Source: an uncultured Bacteroidales bacterium (GTDB lineage Bacteria > Bacteroidota > Bacteroidia > Bacteroidales > UBA932). From it: DNA of 64,000 nt. The stretch is taken from positions 1 to 64,000 of the forward strand of contig CALVDO010000010.1 of assembly GCA_944326355.1 (NCBI GenBank), given 5' to 3'. This document shows positions 7,942 to 15,574 of this stretch, one piece after another. The notes beneath the pieces are model-generated. The model did no database searches. It was given only the letters and a program-made list of their open reading frames with translations, and had not been told where the DNA came from. The stretch's first letter is position 1. The number at the start of each line of letters is the position of its first letter. The translations under genes and the position numbers were made by a program.

Positions 7942-8649
7942 TCATTCTTCCTCCTCGGCGTTGAGATGGCCCGGAGAGATGCGTGTGAACGTGTCCCGCA
8001 GATATTCATCCATGTCCATGCCCATTTCCTTCGCCTTCTCTTCAGAGCAGCGGTACACAGTCTCGATGCGTTCTGTGGCGCCTGTCACGTCGAAGATGCT
8101 CTTGAGCTCGTCGAGCGACTTCTGGGGGATCTTCCTCAGCACTCCGGGGCCGTCTCCCTGATAATTGGCTCCGAGTCTGGCGAACGAGTCCTTCAGATGC
8201 TCGAGATGCCATTTCATGACCGGCCCGGACTCCACATGGTCCTCCCATCCGAAGGTCTCGGGATAGACGCAGTAGCCGTAGTTGAGTATGTTGCCTGTGA
8301 GCTGTTTCGTGAGAGGATACAGCTGACGCCCCTTTTCGGAGAATACGAAGTAGCCGAGCTTGGCGGAGAGATTTCTCAGAGCCATCAGCACGAGTCCCGG
8401 AGCGTTTTTGCGCGGGCATCGCGTCACGCAGGACATGCATTCGCCGCAATACCAGATGACGTCGCTCTTGAGGAGCTTCTCGATCTCCGCGTCGTCCTTG
8501 CTCTGTACGATGTCGACTATCTTTCTGGGGTCGTATCTGTAGAATTCGGCCGCAGGGCAGATGGCCGTGCAGGTTCCGCAGTTGATGCAGGTCTTGAGCC
8601 CCTCCTTCACCCTGTAATCCTTTGCCAGTTCGTCGTAAAGTTTACCCAT
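7942..8649 (-). CDS. HdrC-like 2[4Fe-4S] subunit
   Basis: First gene of the Hdr-like operon, 235 aa from ATG 8649. The open frame extends to 8703, but the extra 18 residues are read from the promoter region. Two ferredoxin-type motifs are C21-C24-C27-C31 (CINCGTCTAICP) and C68-C71-C74-C78 (CGECMSCVTRCP), followed by a long C-terminal extension of about 150 residues rich in charged residues. It should relay electrons between the HdrB-like and HdrA-like subunits. Known HdrC proteins have the same motif spacing. The extension resembles HdrC forms that pair with HdrB in bacteria, but I cannot name the subfamily. Confidence 0.82.
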   Translation of the reverse strand: MGKLYDELAKDYRVKEGLKTCINCGTCTAICPAAEFYRYDPRKIVDIVQSKDDAEIEKLLKSDVIWYCGECMSCVTRCPRKNAPGLVLMALRNLSAKLGYFVFSEKGRQLYPLTKQLTGNILNYGYCVYPETFGWEDHVESGPVMKWHLEHLKDSFARLGANYQGDGPGVLRKIPQKSLDELKSIFDVTGATERIETVYRCSEEKAKEMGMDMDEYLRDTFTRISPGHLNAEEEE

Positions 8650-8678
8650 TATAATACTATAAATGCAGTCGAATTTCG

Positions 8679-8686
8679 CAAAGATA
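8679..8686 (-). promoter_or_regulatory. -7 promoter box (TATCTTTG) of the Hdr-like operon
   Basis: TAnnTTTG match 30 nt before ATG 8649. No good TTTG lies 19-21 nt further upstream, so strength is uncertain. It is back-to-back with a plus-strand box at 8721. Confidence 0.5.
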
Positions 8687-8720
8687 TAAATAATCCGCGA
8701 CATAACCGCGCCAACTTTGT

Positions 8721-8728
8721 TATATTTG
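8721..8728 (+). promoter_or_regulatory. -7 promoter box (TATATTTG) of the lipoprotein-nfeD pair
   Basis: TAnnTTTG match about 60 nt before the ATG at 8788. It is divergent from the Hdr operon box, and no convincing -33 element is seen. Confidence 0.4.
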
Positions 8729-8825
8729 CAGGCGGAGCGGGAATGCCCGACATGGATTCAAGAGAAGGAAATATTTAAGGAACAGCGATGAGAGCAAAAA
8801 TGGAAACAGTGCTTGCGGCAGCATC

Positions 8826-9704
8826 ATGCGCATGCTGCTGTGTAGGTGCGGCTGCGGCGAGACGGCGCATGTCAAAGGTGTCGTCACGGATGCCGCGATG
8901 AATACGGTGACTATAGCCGCTGACGGGGACGACACACTCACTTTCAGCATGGTCGAGGCTGACCGCAGCGGACTCAGAGGACTCCTCATAGGGGACTCGC
9001 TTGAAGTGGGCTACACGGGGAAATATTCGTCCGGCATGGATGCGGCGTCAGTCGCAACAGTCAGCAAGGCGGCGGAAAACAGCCTCATGCGCATGTATCG
9101 TGAGGGCATCCGCACTGAATCCGCGGACGGAAATGTGGTCATAGTTCTCTTCGGTCCGGATTCGCTTGAAGCCGAGCTGCATGACCCGCGTACCTGCTCG
9201 GTCGAGGTTCTTCAGCGGAGGAATCTGCCGTCCGGAGGGCATGTATGGAATGTGGAGGATGATGACACCGGGAATCTGCGTCAGACAGACGGACTCTGGA
9301 CCATCAGCCGCAGAGGCAGGCTGATCTGGTCACAGCCCGTGTCCGATGCCGACCCGACCGCCGGGGAATGGGTAGAGACTGTTTTCAGCGGCGAAGTCCC
9401 TGCCGCAGATGGGGACGGAGAGACGACGGAGTGCACTGTCAGAGTCCTCAGCAGGGCTCACAGCGGTGACGGAAGGTTCATGCTGCGCGTCGGCGCTCCG
9501 AATGAAGTCACTGGCAAAAACCTTATTCTCATCGGCAGACGCTATACTCAGAGAGGCGCTCATGGCAATCCGGACGCAGTGGTATGGCAGCTTGTGCCTG
9601 ACAATGCGGATGAAAGCCTGTTTTTTCTTTTCGATGACGCGGCGGCGACTCTGACTCTTCTGACCGAAGGAGACGAAAGTGCCGACGTCGTCCTCAGACA
9701 CTGA
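8826..9704 (+). CDS. Hypothetical lipoprotein, N-terminus probably frameshifted
   Basis: 292 aa in this frame; function unknown. The first 40 residues of the body (HVKGVVTDAAMNTVTI and so on, then LLIGDSLEVGY) resemble Bacteroidales envelope lipoproteins of a lipocalin/NlpE-like kind, though no NlpE CxxC is present. This frame starts poorly (MRMLLCRCGCGE). In another frame, ATG 8788 gives a good lipoprotein signal, MRAKMETVLAAASCACC, that runs into a stop at about 8899. Joining the two between about 8835 and 8860 by a -1 shift would give a normal lipoprotein, lipidated at Cys14. That is either a real frameshift mutation or a sequencing error. It lies 5 bp before nfeD and is probably co-transcribed with it. 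Confidence 0.6.
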   Translation: MRMLLCRCGCGETAHVKGVVTDAAMNTVTIAADGDDTLTFSMVEADRSGLRGLLIGDSLEVGYTGKYSSGMDAASVATVSKAAENSLMRMYREGIRTESADGNVVIVLFGPDSLEAELHDPRTCSVEVLQRRNLPSGGHVWNVEDDDTGNLRQTDGLWTISRRGRLIWSQPVSDADPTAGEWVETVFSGEVPAADGDGETTECTVRVLSRAHSGDGRFMLRVGAPNEVTGKNLILIGRRYTQRGAHGNPDAVVWQLVPDNADESLFFLFDDAAATLTLLTEGDESADVVLRH

Positions 9705-9705
9705 C

Positions 9706-9753
9706 GAGGATGAAGATGAAATTGAACTTGAAGTTGAAGATGAGGATGAAGAT
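9706..9753 (+). repeat. Hexanucleotide tandem repeat at the nfeD start
   Basis: Eight degenerate 6-base units of the form GA(A/G)nnT, running over the nfeD start. Translated in frame they give an alternating Met/Leu-Lys leader. The period is two codons, so changes in copy number would not break the frame but would change leader length and which of several in-frame ATGs comes first. Confidence 0.7.
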
Positions 9754-11098
9754 GAAGCGAATGCCGTTTCTCACCGCAGTCAGCCTTGCTCTTGCGGTCT
9801 GTATGCCGGCAGCGGCTTCCTCCGGCAATGATGTGCATGCCGACTCCGTCGAGACCGTGCTTTACCGCATCCGTCTCGACGCCGACATAGACAAGGCAGC
9901 CGAAAGGCTCGTCACAAGAGGCCTCGAGCGGGCCGAAGACGCCGGAGCGGACTATGTGCTGCTTGATCTGAACACATACGGCGGTGCGGTGGACGCGGCA
10001 GACGGGATCAGGACGGCCATATTAAAATGTCCGGTTCCAGTCGTGGCGTTCGTCAACCTTCAGGCGGCTTCAGCCGGAGCCCTTATCAGCATCGCCTGTG
10101 ACTCCATATATATGAAGCCGGGAAGCTCGATCGGAGCAGCGACAGTGGTTGACCAGACCGGAACAGTCATGCCGGACAAGTATCAGTCATTCATGAGGGC
10201 GATGATGCGTTCCACAGCTGAAGTAAACGGCAGGGACCCGGCCCTTGCGGAATCGATGGTCGACACTGCCGACGTGCTCAGCCTCACTCCCGAGGAGGCT
10301 GTCGGAGCCGGCTTCTGTGAAGGCGTCTGCATTGATGTCGACGAGGTGGCGCGTAAGGTGACGGGCGGGGCATACAGGATAGAAGAGATGAAGATGTCAT
10401 GGATTGACCGCCTCGTGCAGATTCTGCTGAATCCATTTCTGCAGTCAATATTCCTTATGATGATAATCGGAGGAATCTATGTCGAGATCCGGACTCCGGG
10501 GATCGGACTTCCTCTTCTGACGGCAGTCATGGGCGCACTTCTCTATTTCGCGCCTCTGTATGTCGAGAATCTGGCCCAGAACTGGGAAATCCTGCTGTTC
10601 ATCATCGGACTTGTGCTCATCGGGCTGGAGATCTTTGTCTTCCCCGGATTCGGCGTCAGCGGTGTGACCGGCATCATCTCAGTCATTCTTGCCCTTGTCT
10701 TCGCCATGGTAGACAACAGGCTCATTTTCGACGGGAGCGGAAGCGTGGACCTCAAACCTGTCCTTATGCCTGTCGCGATAGTGGTCATTTCGGCTTTCGT
10801 CGGTCTTGTCGGAGGGGTAATGCTGGTCAAGAGGCTCTATACTACAAGGTCTTTCGACACGATAGCCCTGCGCAAGTCTCTTGACGAGGCGGACGGATAT
10901 GTCGGAGTTCCTCCGGTGGATGACTCACTTAGGGGAAAGGAGGCCAGGGTGTTCGCTGACATGATGCCCTCCGGCAAGGTCATCTGCGAAGGGAGAATCT
11001 ACGAAGCCACGATGACCTACGGATTCGCGACCAAGGAAGAGTCTGTGCGAATCGTGCGCGTAGAGCAGGGAAGGCTCTACTGCGAGAAGCTGGTTTGA
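9710..11098 (+). CDS. nfeD: NfeD-family membrane-bound ClpP-class serine protease
   Basis: Long-form NfeD, 462 aa. After a signal sequence (about residues 16-37) comes a ClpP/SppA-like protease domain, about 45-215. It has DLNTYGGAVDAAD, the nucleophile region QAASAGALIS (Ser in the ASAGA motif) and a Lys in DKYQSFMRAMM that would complete a Ser-Lys dyad. Then come three to four membrane helices (about 235-375) and a C-terminal OB-fold NfeD domain (about 385-462). In other organisms such proteins act with SPFH/stomatin proteins in membrane quality control; none lies next to it here. The start is uncertain because the hexamer repeat offers ATGs at 9710, 9716, 9740 and later. The one closest to the signal peptide is MKRMPFL. 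Confidence 0.88.
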   Translation: MKMKLNLKLKMRMKMKRMPFLTAVSLALAVCMPAAASSGNDVHADSVETVLYRIRLDADIDKAAERLVTRGLERAEDAGADYVLLDLNTYGGAVDAADGIRTAILKCPVPVVAFVNLQAASAGALISIACDSIYMKPGSSIGAATVVDQTGTVMPDKYQSFMRAMMRSTAEVNGRDPALAESMVDTADVLSLTPEEAVGAGFCEGVCIDVDEVARKVTGGAYRIEEMKMSWIDRLVQILLNPFLQSIFLMMIIGGIYVEIRTPGIGLPLLTAVMGALLYFAPLYVENLAQNWEILLFIIGLVLIGLEIFVFPGFGVSGVTGIISVILALVFAMVDNRLIFDGSGSVDLKPVLMPVAIVVISAFVGLVGGVMLVKRLYTTRSFDTIALRKSLDEADGYVGVPPVDDSLRGKEARVFADMMPSGKVICEGRIYEATMTYGFATKEESVRIVRVEQGRLYCEKLV

Positions 11099-11101
11099 CA
11101 T

Positions 11102-11139
11102 ATTCAGATTCAGATCCAGGCATCCATTCAGATTCAGAT
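11102..11139. repeat. Perfect 14-bp direct repeat, 24-bp period, between nfeD and rlmD
   Basis: ATTCAGATTCAGAT occurs at 11102-11115 and again at 11126-11139, and each copy is itself a doubled ATTCAG unit. The second copy supplies the stop codon of the convergent methyltransferase. It lies in the short gap between two convergent genes, and no hairpin terminator is seen there. Confidence 0.8.
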
Positions 11140-12540
11140 GCGTTCGAGAGCGACCACATTCTCCACATGATGCGTGTGGGGGAACATGTCCACCGGTCTT
11201 ACGGCTGTTATTCTGTATTTTTCGCAGAGGATGGCGAGATCCCTTGCCTGAGACGCCGGATTGCAGCTGACATACACTATTCTGGCCGGCTGAGCCTCAA
11301 GTATCACTTGAGCCACATCCGGGTGTATTCCGGCGCGTGGGGGATCAAGGATAATCACATCCGGACGGCCATGGCGCATAATGAACTCGTTTGTGAGCAT
11401 ATCCTTCATGTCGCCGGCAAAAAACTCGCAGTTTGTGATGCCGTTCATCTCCGCATTCATCTTAGCGTCCGCGATTGCCTCCGGTACATATTCGATGCCT
11501 ATCACTTTTGAGGCCTGTCCCGAGACGAACTGTGCTATGGTTCCGGTTCCGGTGTAGAGGTCGTACACCAGTTCCTTGCCTGTCAGACCTGCAAATTCCC
11601 TTGCGGTGCAATAGAGCCTGTAGGCCTGCTGGGCGTTGGTCTGATAGAACGACTTGGGGCCTATCCGGAACTTCAGACCCTCCATTTCCTCGCAGATGAA
11701 GGCCTGTCCCTTGTAGAGCACGCACTCCTGATCCGCTATCGAGTCGTTAGCCTTGCCGTTGATCACATAATATGTGGAGACTATTTCCGGAAATCTGGCA
11801 GTGACGGCGTCCAGCAGGGCAGTCCTTGCCTGCTCGTCCTCATGATGAAAACACATTATGAGCATCACGTCACCGTTCTCGGCAGTGCGGATGAACATGT
11901 TTCGCAGGAATCCGGTGTGCTCCCTGATGTCGAAGAATTCAAGGTCATGCTCCAGCGCATACTGCCTCACAAACAGCCTGATGGCGTTGGAGGGCTCTCT
12001 CTGCAGCCAGCACCTTTTGATATCGAGCACCTTATCAAAGAACTTTCCAACATGGAATCCCAGTCCGCAACGTTCCTTCGGAGTCAGGCTCTCCGGATCT
12101 TCCTCTGCGTCGATCCAGCGCCTGCTTGAAAAGGTGAATTCAAGCTTGTTCCGGTAGAAGACTGTCTTTTCAGACGGTATTATCGGCTGTATCTCAGGCA
12201 CTTCAAGATGACCTATCCTCACGAGCTGATCGTATGTCTGGCGCTGCTTGGCCTCGAGCTGCATCGCATAGGGGAGAGGCTGCCACCTGCATCCCCCGCA
12301 AGTCCCGAAATGGCTGCAGAACGGCTCCAGCCTGTCTGCGGAAGGGGAAACTATCCGGAGGATACTGCCTTCCATGTAGTTCTTCTTCTTTTTCGTGACC
12401 CGGACATCCACTATGTCGCCAGGTACGGCAAACGGCACGAAAAGCACCGTTCCGTCAATTCTCGCCAAAGCCTTTCCCTCCGCCGCGACGGACTCTATGG
12501 CCACGTTCTCAAGCGTAATGTCTTTCTTCTTTCTCGACAT
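11134..12540 (-). CDS. rlmD: 23S rRNA (uracil-5-)-methyltransferase, RlmD/RumA type
   Basis: SAM-dependent RNA m5U methyltransferase of the TrmA/RlmCD family, 468 aa. An N-terminal TRAM domain covers about 6-60. A [4Fe-4S]-type cysteine cluster follows (CSHFGTCGGCRW, about 74-85, with a later Cys near 176). The C-terminal methyltransferase domain has VYDLYTGTGTIAQF (SAM site), IILDPPRAG (motif IV) and the nucleophile in YVSCNPASQARDL. The C-terminal EVNVVALERI-like end is standard. The symbol is by family; the target uridine (U747 or U1939) cannot be fixed from sequence. It is convergent with nfeD and precedes nothing downstream on its strand. Confidence 0.9.
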   Translation of the reverse strand: MSRKKKDITLENVAIESVAAEGKALARIDGTVLFVPFAVPGDIVDVRVTKKKKNYMEGSILRIVSPSADRLEPFCSHFGTCGGCRWQPLPYAMQLEAKQRQTYDQLVRIGHLEVPEIQPIIPSEKTVFYRNKLEFTFSSRRWIDAEEDPESLTPKERCGLGFHVGKFFDKVLDIKRCWLQREPSNAIRLFVRQYALEHDLEFFDIREHTGFLRNMFIRTAENGDVMLIMCFHHEDEQARTALLDAVTARFPEIVSTYYVINGKANDSIADQECVLYKGQAFICEEMEGLKFRIGPKSFYQTNAQQAYRLYCTAREFAGLTGKELVYDLYTGTGTIAQFVSGQASKVIGIEYVPEAIADAKMNAEMNGITNCEFFAGDMKDMLTNEFIMRHGRPDVIILDPPRAGIHPDVAQVILEAQPARIVYVSCNPASQARDLAILCEKYRITAVRPVDMFPHTHHVENVVALERI

Positions 12541-12560
12541 GCTGTTCTCCCGGTTGCTGA

Positions 12561-14291
12561 TCAGTATTTTGCTCTGACAAGAGCCTGCGACACGTTGATC
12601 ATGAAGTCTCCCATGCTTTCGAGCTCAGAGATTATGTCCATATAATATACGCTGGTCTGATAGTTCTTGCCCTCATGCTCTATGTCCACAATCTCCTCGT
12701 CCCGGAGATTGTTCCTCATCTCGTTGATGTTCTGCTCGGCGTCGTAGGCGTTGGATATGTCTTTGAGATTGCCGTATCCGACGGTGAGATTGGCGATCAT
12801 GGCCTCGTATGCCGAATCCACCAGGCCTGTGAGTCTCGTCAGGTTCTGGAGCTCCTCCTTGCCGAAGACCTTTCCGTGCGCATTCTTTCTGGAAAGGATG
12901 CGGCTTATGGCCTCACCTGAGTCTCCGAGACTCTCCAGCTCGCTGATTATCTTGTACATGGCACGGATCTGAGCCCTTGATTCCTCGCTTATCTCCTCTT
13001 TGGAGAGCGAGTTCATGAAAGTGGCTATCTCATACTCGATCCTGTCGGAGATTTCCTCGTATTTCACAAGTTTCTGACGGTATTCCTCGAATTTGTCCGG
13101 ATTCTGCTCGTTGATTGCGAGGCGGACATATCCGAGACCCCGTCTTGAGATTTCGGCGAAATGCACGATCTCCTTCATCGCCTGCTCGATGGCTATTTCT
13201 GCAGTGGCCAGATGGCCGGCGTTGATGTATTTGAGCTTGAAGCTCTCCTTCTCCTCATCATCCTTGGCCGGACTCTTGATGATCCATTTCACTGCCTTGA
13301 CGATGAACGGAATGAACCAGATCAGCAGAGTAGTGTTGATGAGGTTGAACATCGTATGGAGCATGGATATGCCGTAGAGGGCGGCCGTCGCCTCATCGCT
13401 GCCCGGCTCCATCGAGCCTGCGAAGGATGTGACAGAAGGGTCAGGATAGCCCAGCAGGGTTATGATCCTGCCGATGAAATGGAGAAAAGGACGGAACAGG
13501 GCAAGAGCCCATATCACGCCGAAGACATTGAAGAGAGTGTGGGCGATAGCCGCACGCTTGGCCTGGACGTTACCCACTGCCGCCGCTATATTGGCCGTAA
13601 TCGTCGTGCCTATGTTTTCTCCGAGAACCATTGCGGCAGCCATTTCAAACGGTATCCAGCCCAGATTGAGCATTATCATCGTAAGGGCCACCGTAGCACT
13701 GGACGACTGGAGCACAAGGGTGAGAATGGTGCCTATCGCAAGGAATATCAGCACTGATCCGAACCCGAACCCGGTCCATCTGGAGATGAACGAAAGTACT
13801 TCAGGATGAGACTGCAGGTCAGGCACAGACTCCTTCATGAAGGAGAGACCGAGGAAAAGCAGTGAAAAGCCTATGATGAACTCGCCTATGCTCTTGGTCT
13901 TGCTCTTTTGCGAAAGGGAGCAGATGAATCCTACCGCCATGAGCGGAATCGACAGGACTGAGATGTCCATCTTGAATCCGAGCAGCGATATGAGCCATGC
14001 GGTCACCGTGGTGCCGATGTTCGCCCCCATGATCACGCCGACGGCCTGATTGAGCGTCAGAAGCCCGGCGTTCACAAAGCCCACCACCATGACGGTGGTG
14101 GCGCTTGATGACTGTATTATGGCCGTGATTCCGAGACCGGTAAGCACTCCCTTAAACGGGTTCGACGTCATTGCCGCGAGAAACGCCCGCAGCTTTTCGC
14201 CCGCAGCTTTCTGCAGGCCGGAACTCATCGTGTTCATTCCGTAGAGGAACATCCCGAGAGCACCTATCAGTGTCAGAATCTGTAGCAACAT
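12561..14291 (-). CDS. Na/Pi cotransporter with C-terminal PhoU-like domain
   Basis: NptA/YjbB-like phosphate symporter, 576 aa. It has two inverted halves with the family signature QSSSATT and QSSSATVALT at the two substrate sites, about eight membrane helices over residues 1-330, and GANIGTT and GENIGTT repeats. The cytoplasmic C-terminal part (about 345-570) is helical and PhoU-like, with KYEEISDRIEYEIATF. The family moves phosphate with sodium, often outward. It lies 20 bp before rlmD on the same strand, so a two-gene unit is possible. Confidence 0.92.
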   Translation of the reverse strand: MLLQILTLIGALGMFLYGMNTMSSGLQKAAGEKLRAFLAAMTSNPFKGVLTGLGITAIIQSSSATTVMVVGFVNAGLLTLNQAVGVIMGANIGTTVTAWLISLLGFKMDISVLSIPLMAVGFICSLSQKSKTKSIGEFIIGFSLLFLGLSFMKESVPDLQSHPEVLSFISRWTGFGFGSVLIFLAIGTILTLVLQSSSATVALTMIMLNLGWIPFEMAAAMVLGENIGTTITANIAAAVGNVQAKRAAIAHTLFNVFGVIWALALFRPFLHFIGRIITLLGYPDPSVTSFAGSMEPGSDEATAALYGISMLHTMFNLINTTLLIWFIPFIVKAVKWIIKSPAKDDEEKESFKLKYINAGHLATAEIAIEQAMKEIVHFAEISRRGLGYVRLAINEQNPDKFEEYRQKLVKYEEISDRIEYEIATFMNSLSKEEISEESRAQIRAMYKIISELESLGDSGEAISRILSRKNAHGKVFGKEELQNLTRLTGLVDSAYEAMIANLTVGYGNLKDISNAYDAEQNINEMRNNLRDEEIVDIEHEGKNYQTSVYYMDIISELESMGDFMINVSQALVRAKY

Positions 14292-14329
14292 AGAAATCAG
14301 TATAAGTTATTCATAATCATGAAGCCTTC

Positions 14330-14776
14330 TCATTTGCTGAGCAGCTTCTTCGCCTTGTCCGGATCAATCTTCATGACTTCAGTGCAAGGCTGGTAGGTGT
14401 ATGGCACATATTCATATACGCGGACATACGCATTGCCGGTCCTGGCGTTGAAGAAGGCGTCGACTCTCAGTCCGTTGCCTTTGTTCTCCTCCGCGAAGTC
14501 GATGCTGTCGGGAGAAGAGGGGAGGGCTTTGCATACGGAATCCCTGCAGTGGGCCGGAAAGAATTTCTCTGTCTTTGAGAATCTCTCTCCCGTCTCGTCC
14601 TTGTATCCGGTACGAAGGATAAGGGCGAGCACAAGGCCTGTGATGAGAAGGAAAAATCCGAGGATGTTGACCGGCGTCGACACCGGAAGAGCCACAAGAA
14701 GGCATCCTGCGGCCAATATGATGACTGATATCGTTATGTCTGATGCAGAATGTACTCTGCTGAATTCCTTTTCCAT
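14330..14776 (-). CDS. Small two-helix membrane protein, unknown function
   Basis: 148 aa from ATG 14776. The open frame continues upstream to 15055, but that part overlaps another gene and looks non-coding. Residues 13-32 and 36-54 form two adjacent membrane helices (ISVIILAAGCLLVALP, ILGFFLLITGLVLALIL). The C-terminal 90 residues are soluble, with three Cys and a Tyr-rich stretch (VRVYEYVPYTYQP). No known domain was recognised. It lies 38 bp before the Na/Pi transporter gene. Confidence 0.65.
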   Translation of the reverse strand: MEKEFSRVHSASDITISVIILAAGCLLVALPVSTPVNILGFFLLITGLVLALILRTGYKDETGERFSKTEKFFPAHCRDSVCKALPSSPDSIDFAEENKGNGLRVDAFFNARTGNAYVRVYEYVPYTYQPCTEVMKIDPDKAKKLLSK

Positions 14777-14925
14777 GATTTTCTGTCTTTTTTCTTCCCC
14801 GTGCGGGGGACTGGTGACTTGATTACAATATAATAAGGTGTGATGCGATGATTTGCCCCTAAAGAGCCGGCTCATGCGGCCGTCCGGCAGGGCCGGAATA
14901 ATAACAATAATGTAGGAAAAGGATT

Positions 14926-15351
14926 CTAAATCACCAGTTTGCGTAGAATTATCAGATGATGGTCCGGGGAACAGACTCCCGAAGGAAAGAGTGTCATCGT
15001 GGACTCCATTCGGTTGCTGTCCGTCAGGACGGCAGCTCTGCCGGTCCAGATGCACAGCGGATTCCTCAGCGGGATTTTCAGCGACCCGTGGATCCTGCCT
15101 GTGCCGGAACCGCCGCGTGCGGACGGAGGCATCACTTCAGTGCCCGTAGCCGACATCTCGGGACTGTTCCAGTCCACATATCTCTCCGATGAATTGTCAT
15201 ACTGAAAAATCCGCGAGCTGTCGTGAGCTTCATACGAATGTCGGGGTGCGGCTGACTCGTCCGACAGATTCCAGGATTGGACGCCGTCTTGAGTCATGTA
15301 CACCACGCCGCAGAGCAGCAGGAGTATAGCTATGTGCAGTTTTTTCAGCAT
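14926..15351 (-). CDS. Small secreted hypothetical protein
   Basis: 141 aa from ATG 15351, or 148 aa from ATG 15372. The shorter form begins with an ideal signal peptide (MLKKLHIAILLLLCGVVY). The mature part is low in structure clues, rich in Ser, Arg and His, and ends LIILRKLVI. Small Bacteroidales exported proteins of about 120-150 aa with a similar hydrophobic-basic C-terminal end exist, as I recall, but their function is not known. No partner is evident. A non-coding stretch of 149 bp separates it from the next gene. Confidence 0.5.
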   Translation of the reverse strand: MLKKLHIAILLLLCGVVYMTQDGVQSWNLSDESAAPRHSYEAHDSSRIFQYDNSSERYVDWNSPEMSATGTEVMPPSARGGSGTGRIHGSLKIPLRNPLCIWTGRAAVLTDSNRMESTMTLFPSGVCSPDHHLIILRKLVI

Positions 15352-15501
15352 AAGGTGCGCAAATTTATCCATTATTTCTGATTAACCCAAGATTTGAGCC
15401 CCATTTTTACTATATGACTGCCGCTCGGGGAGTCCTCCCTTGTATTGGTTAACATAATGCAAATTGTGTGATAAATTTGCCGAAGCGGGGAGTGAGCTGA
15501 T

Positions 15502-15532
15502 TTTGCATTCTCCGGCAAATTTTATACTTTTG
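15502..15532 (+). promoter_or_regulatory. Full Bacteroidetes promoter TTTG-N19-TACTTTTG
   Basis: The -33 element TTTG at 15502-15505 is separated by exactly 19 nt from the -7 element TACTTTTG at 15525-15532. The start codon is 43 nt downstream. This is one of the best promoter matches in the window and drives the lipoprotein/DUF5723 pair. Confidence 0.8.
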
Positions 15533-15574
15533 CCTCAGATTGCTTGAAAACATTTTTCCGTACTTGTAAAACTT

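Noticed and set aside
5747..8649. Methanogen-type CoM-CoB heterodisulfide reductase
   Set aside because: Subunit families match, but HdrA is short, no hydrogenase or MvhD is nearby, and Bacteroidetes do not make coenzyme B. The name should be read as Hdr-like only.
14785..14815. Terminator hairpin CCCC-GTGC-GGGG with a T run
   Set aside because: The T run precedes rather than follows the short stem on the strand where it would be needed, and the stem is only four base pairs.
14777..15055. Upstream extension of the small membrane protein ORF
   Set aside because: The frame is open to 15055, but the part before ATG 14776 has no coding character and overlaps the secreted-protein gene.
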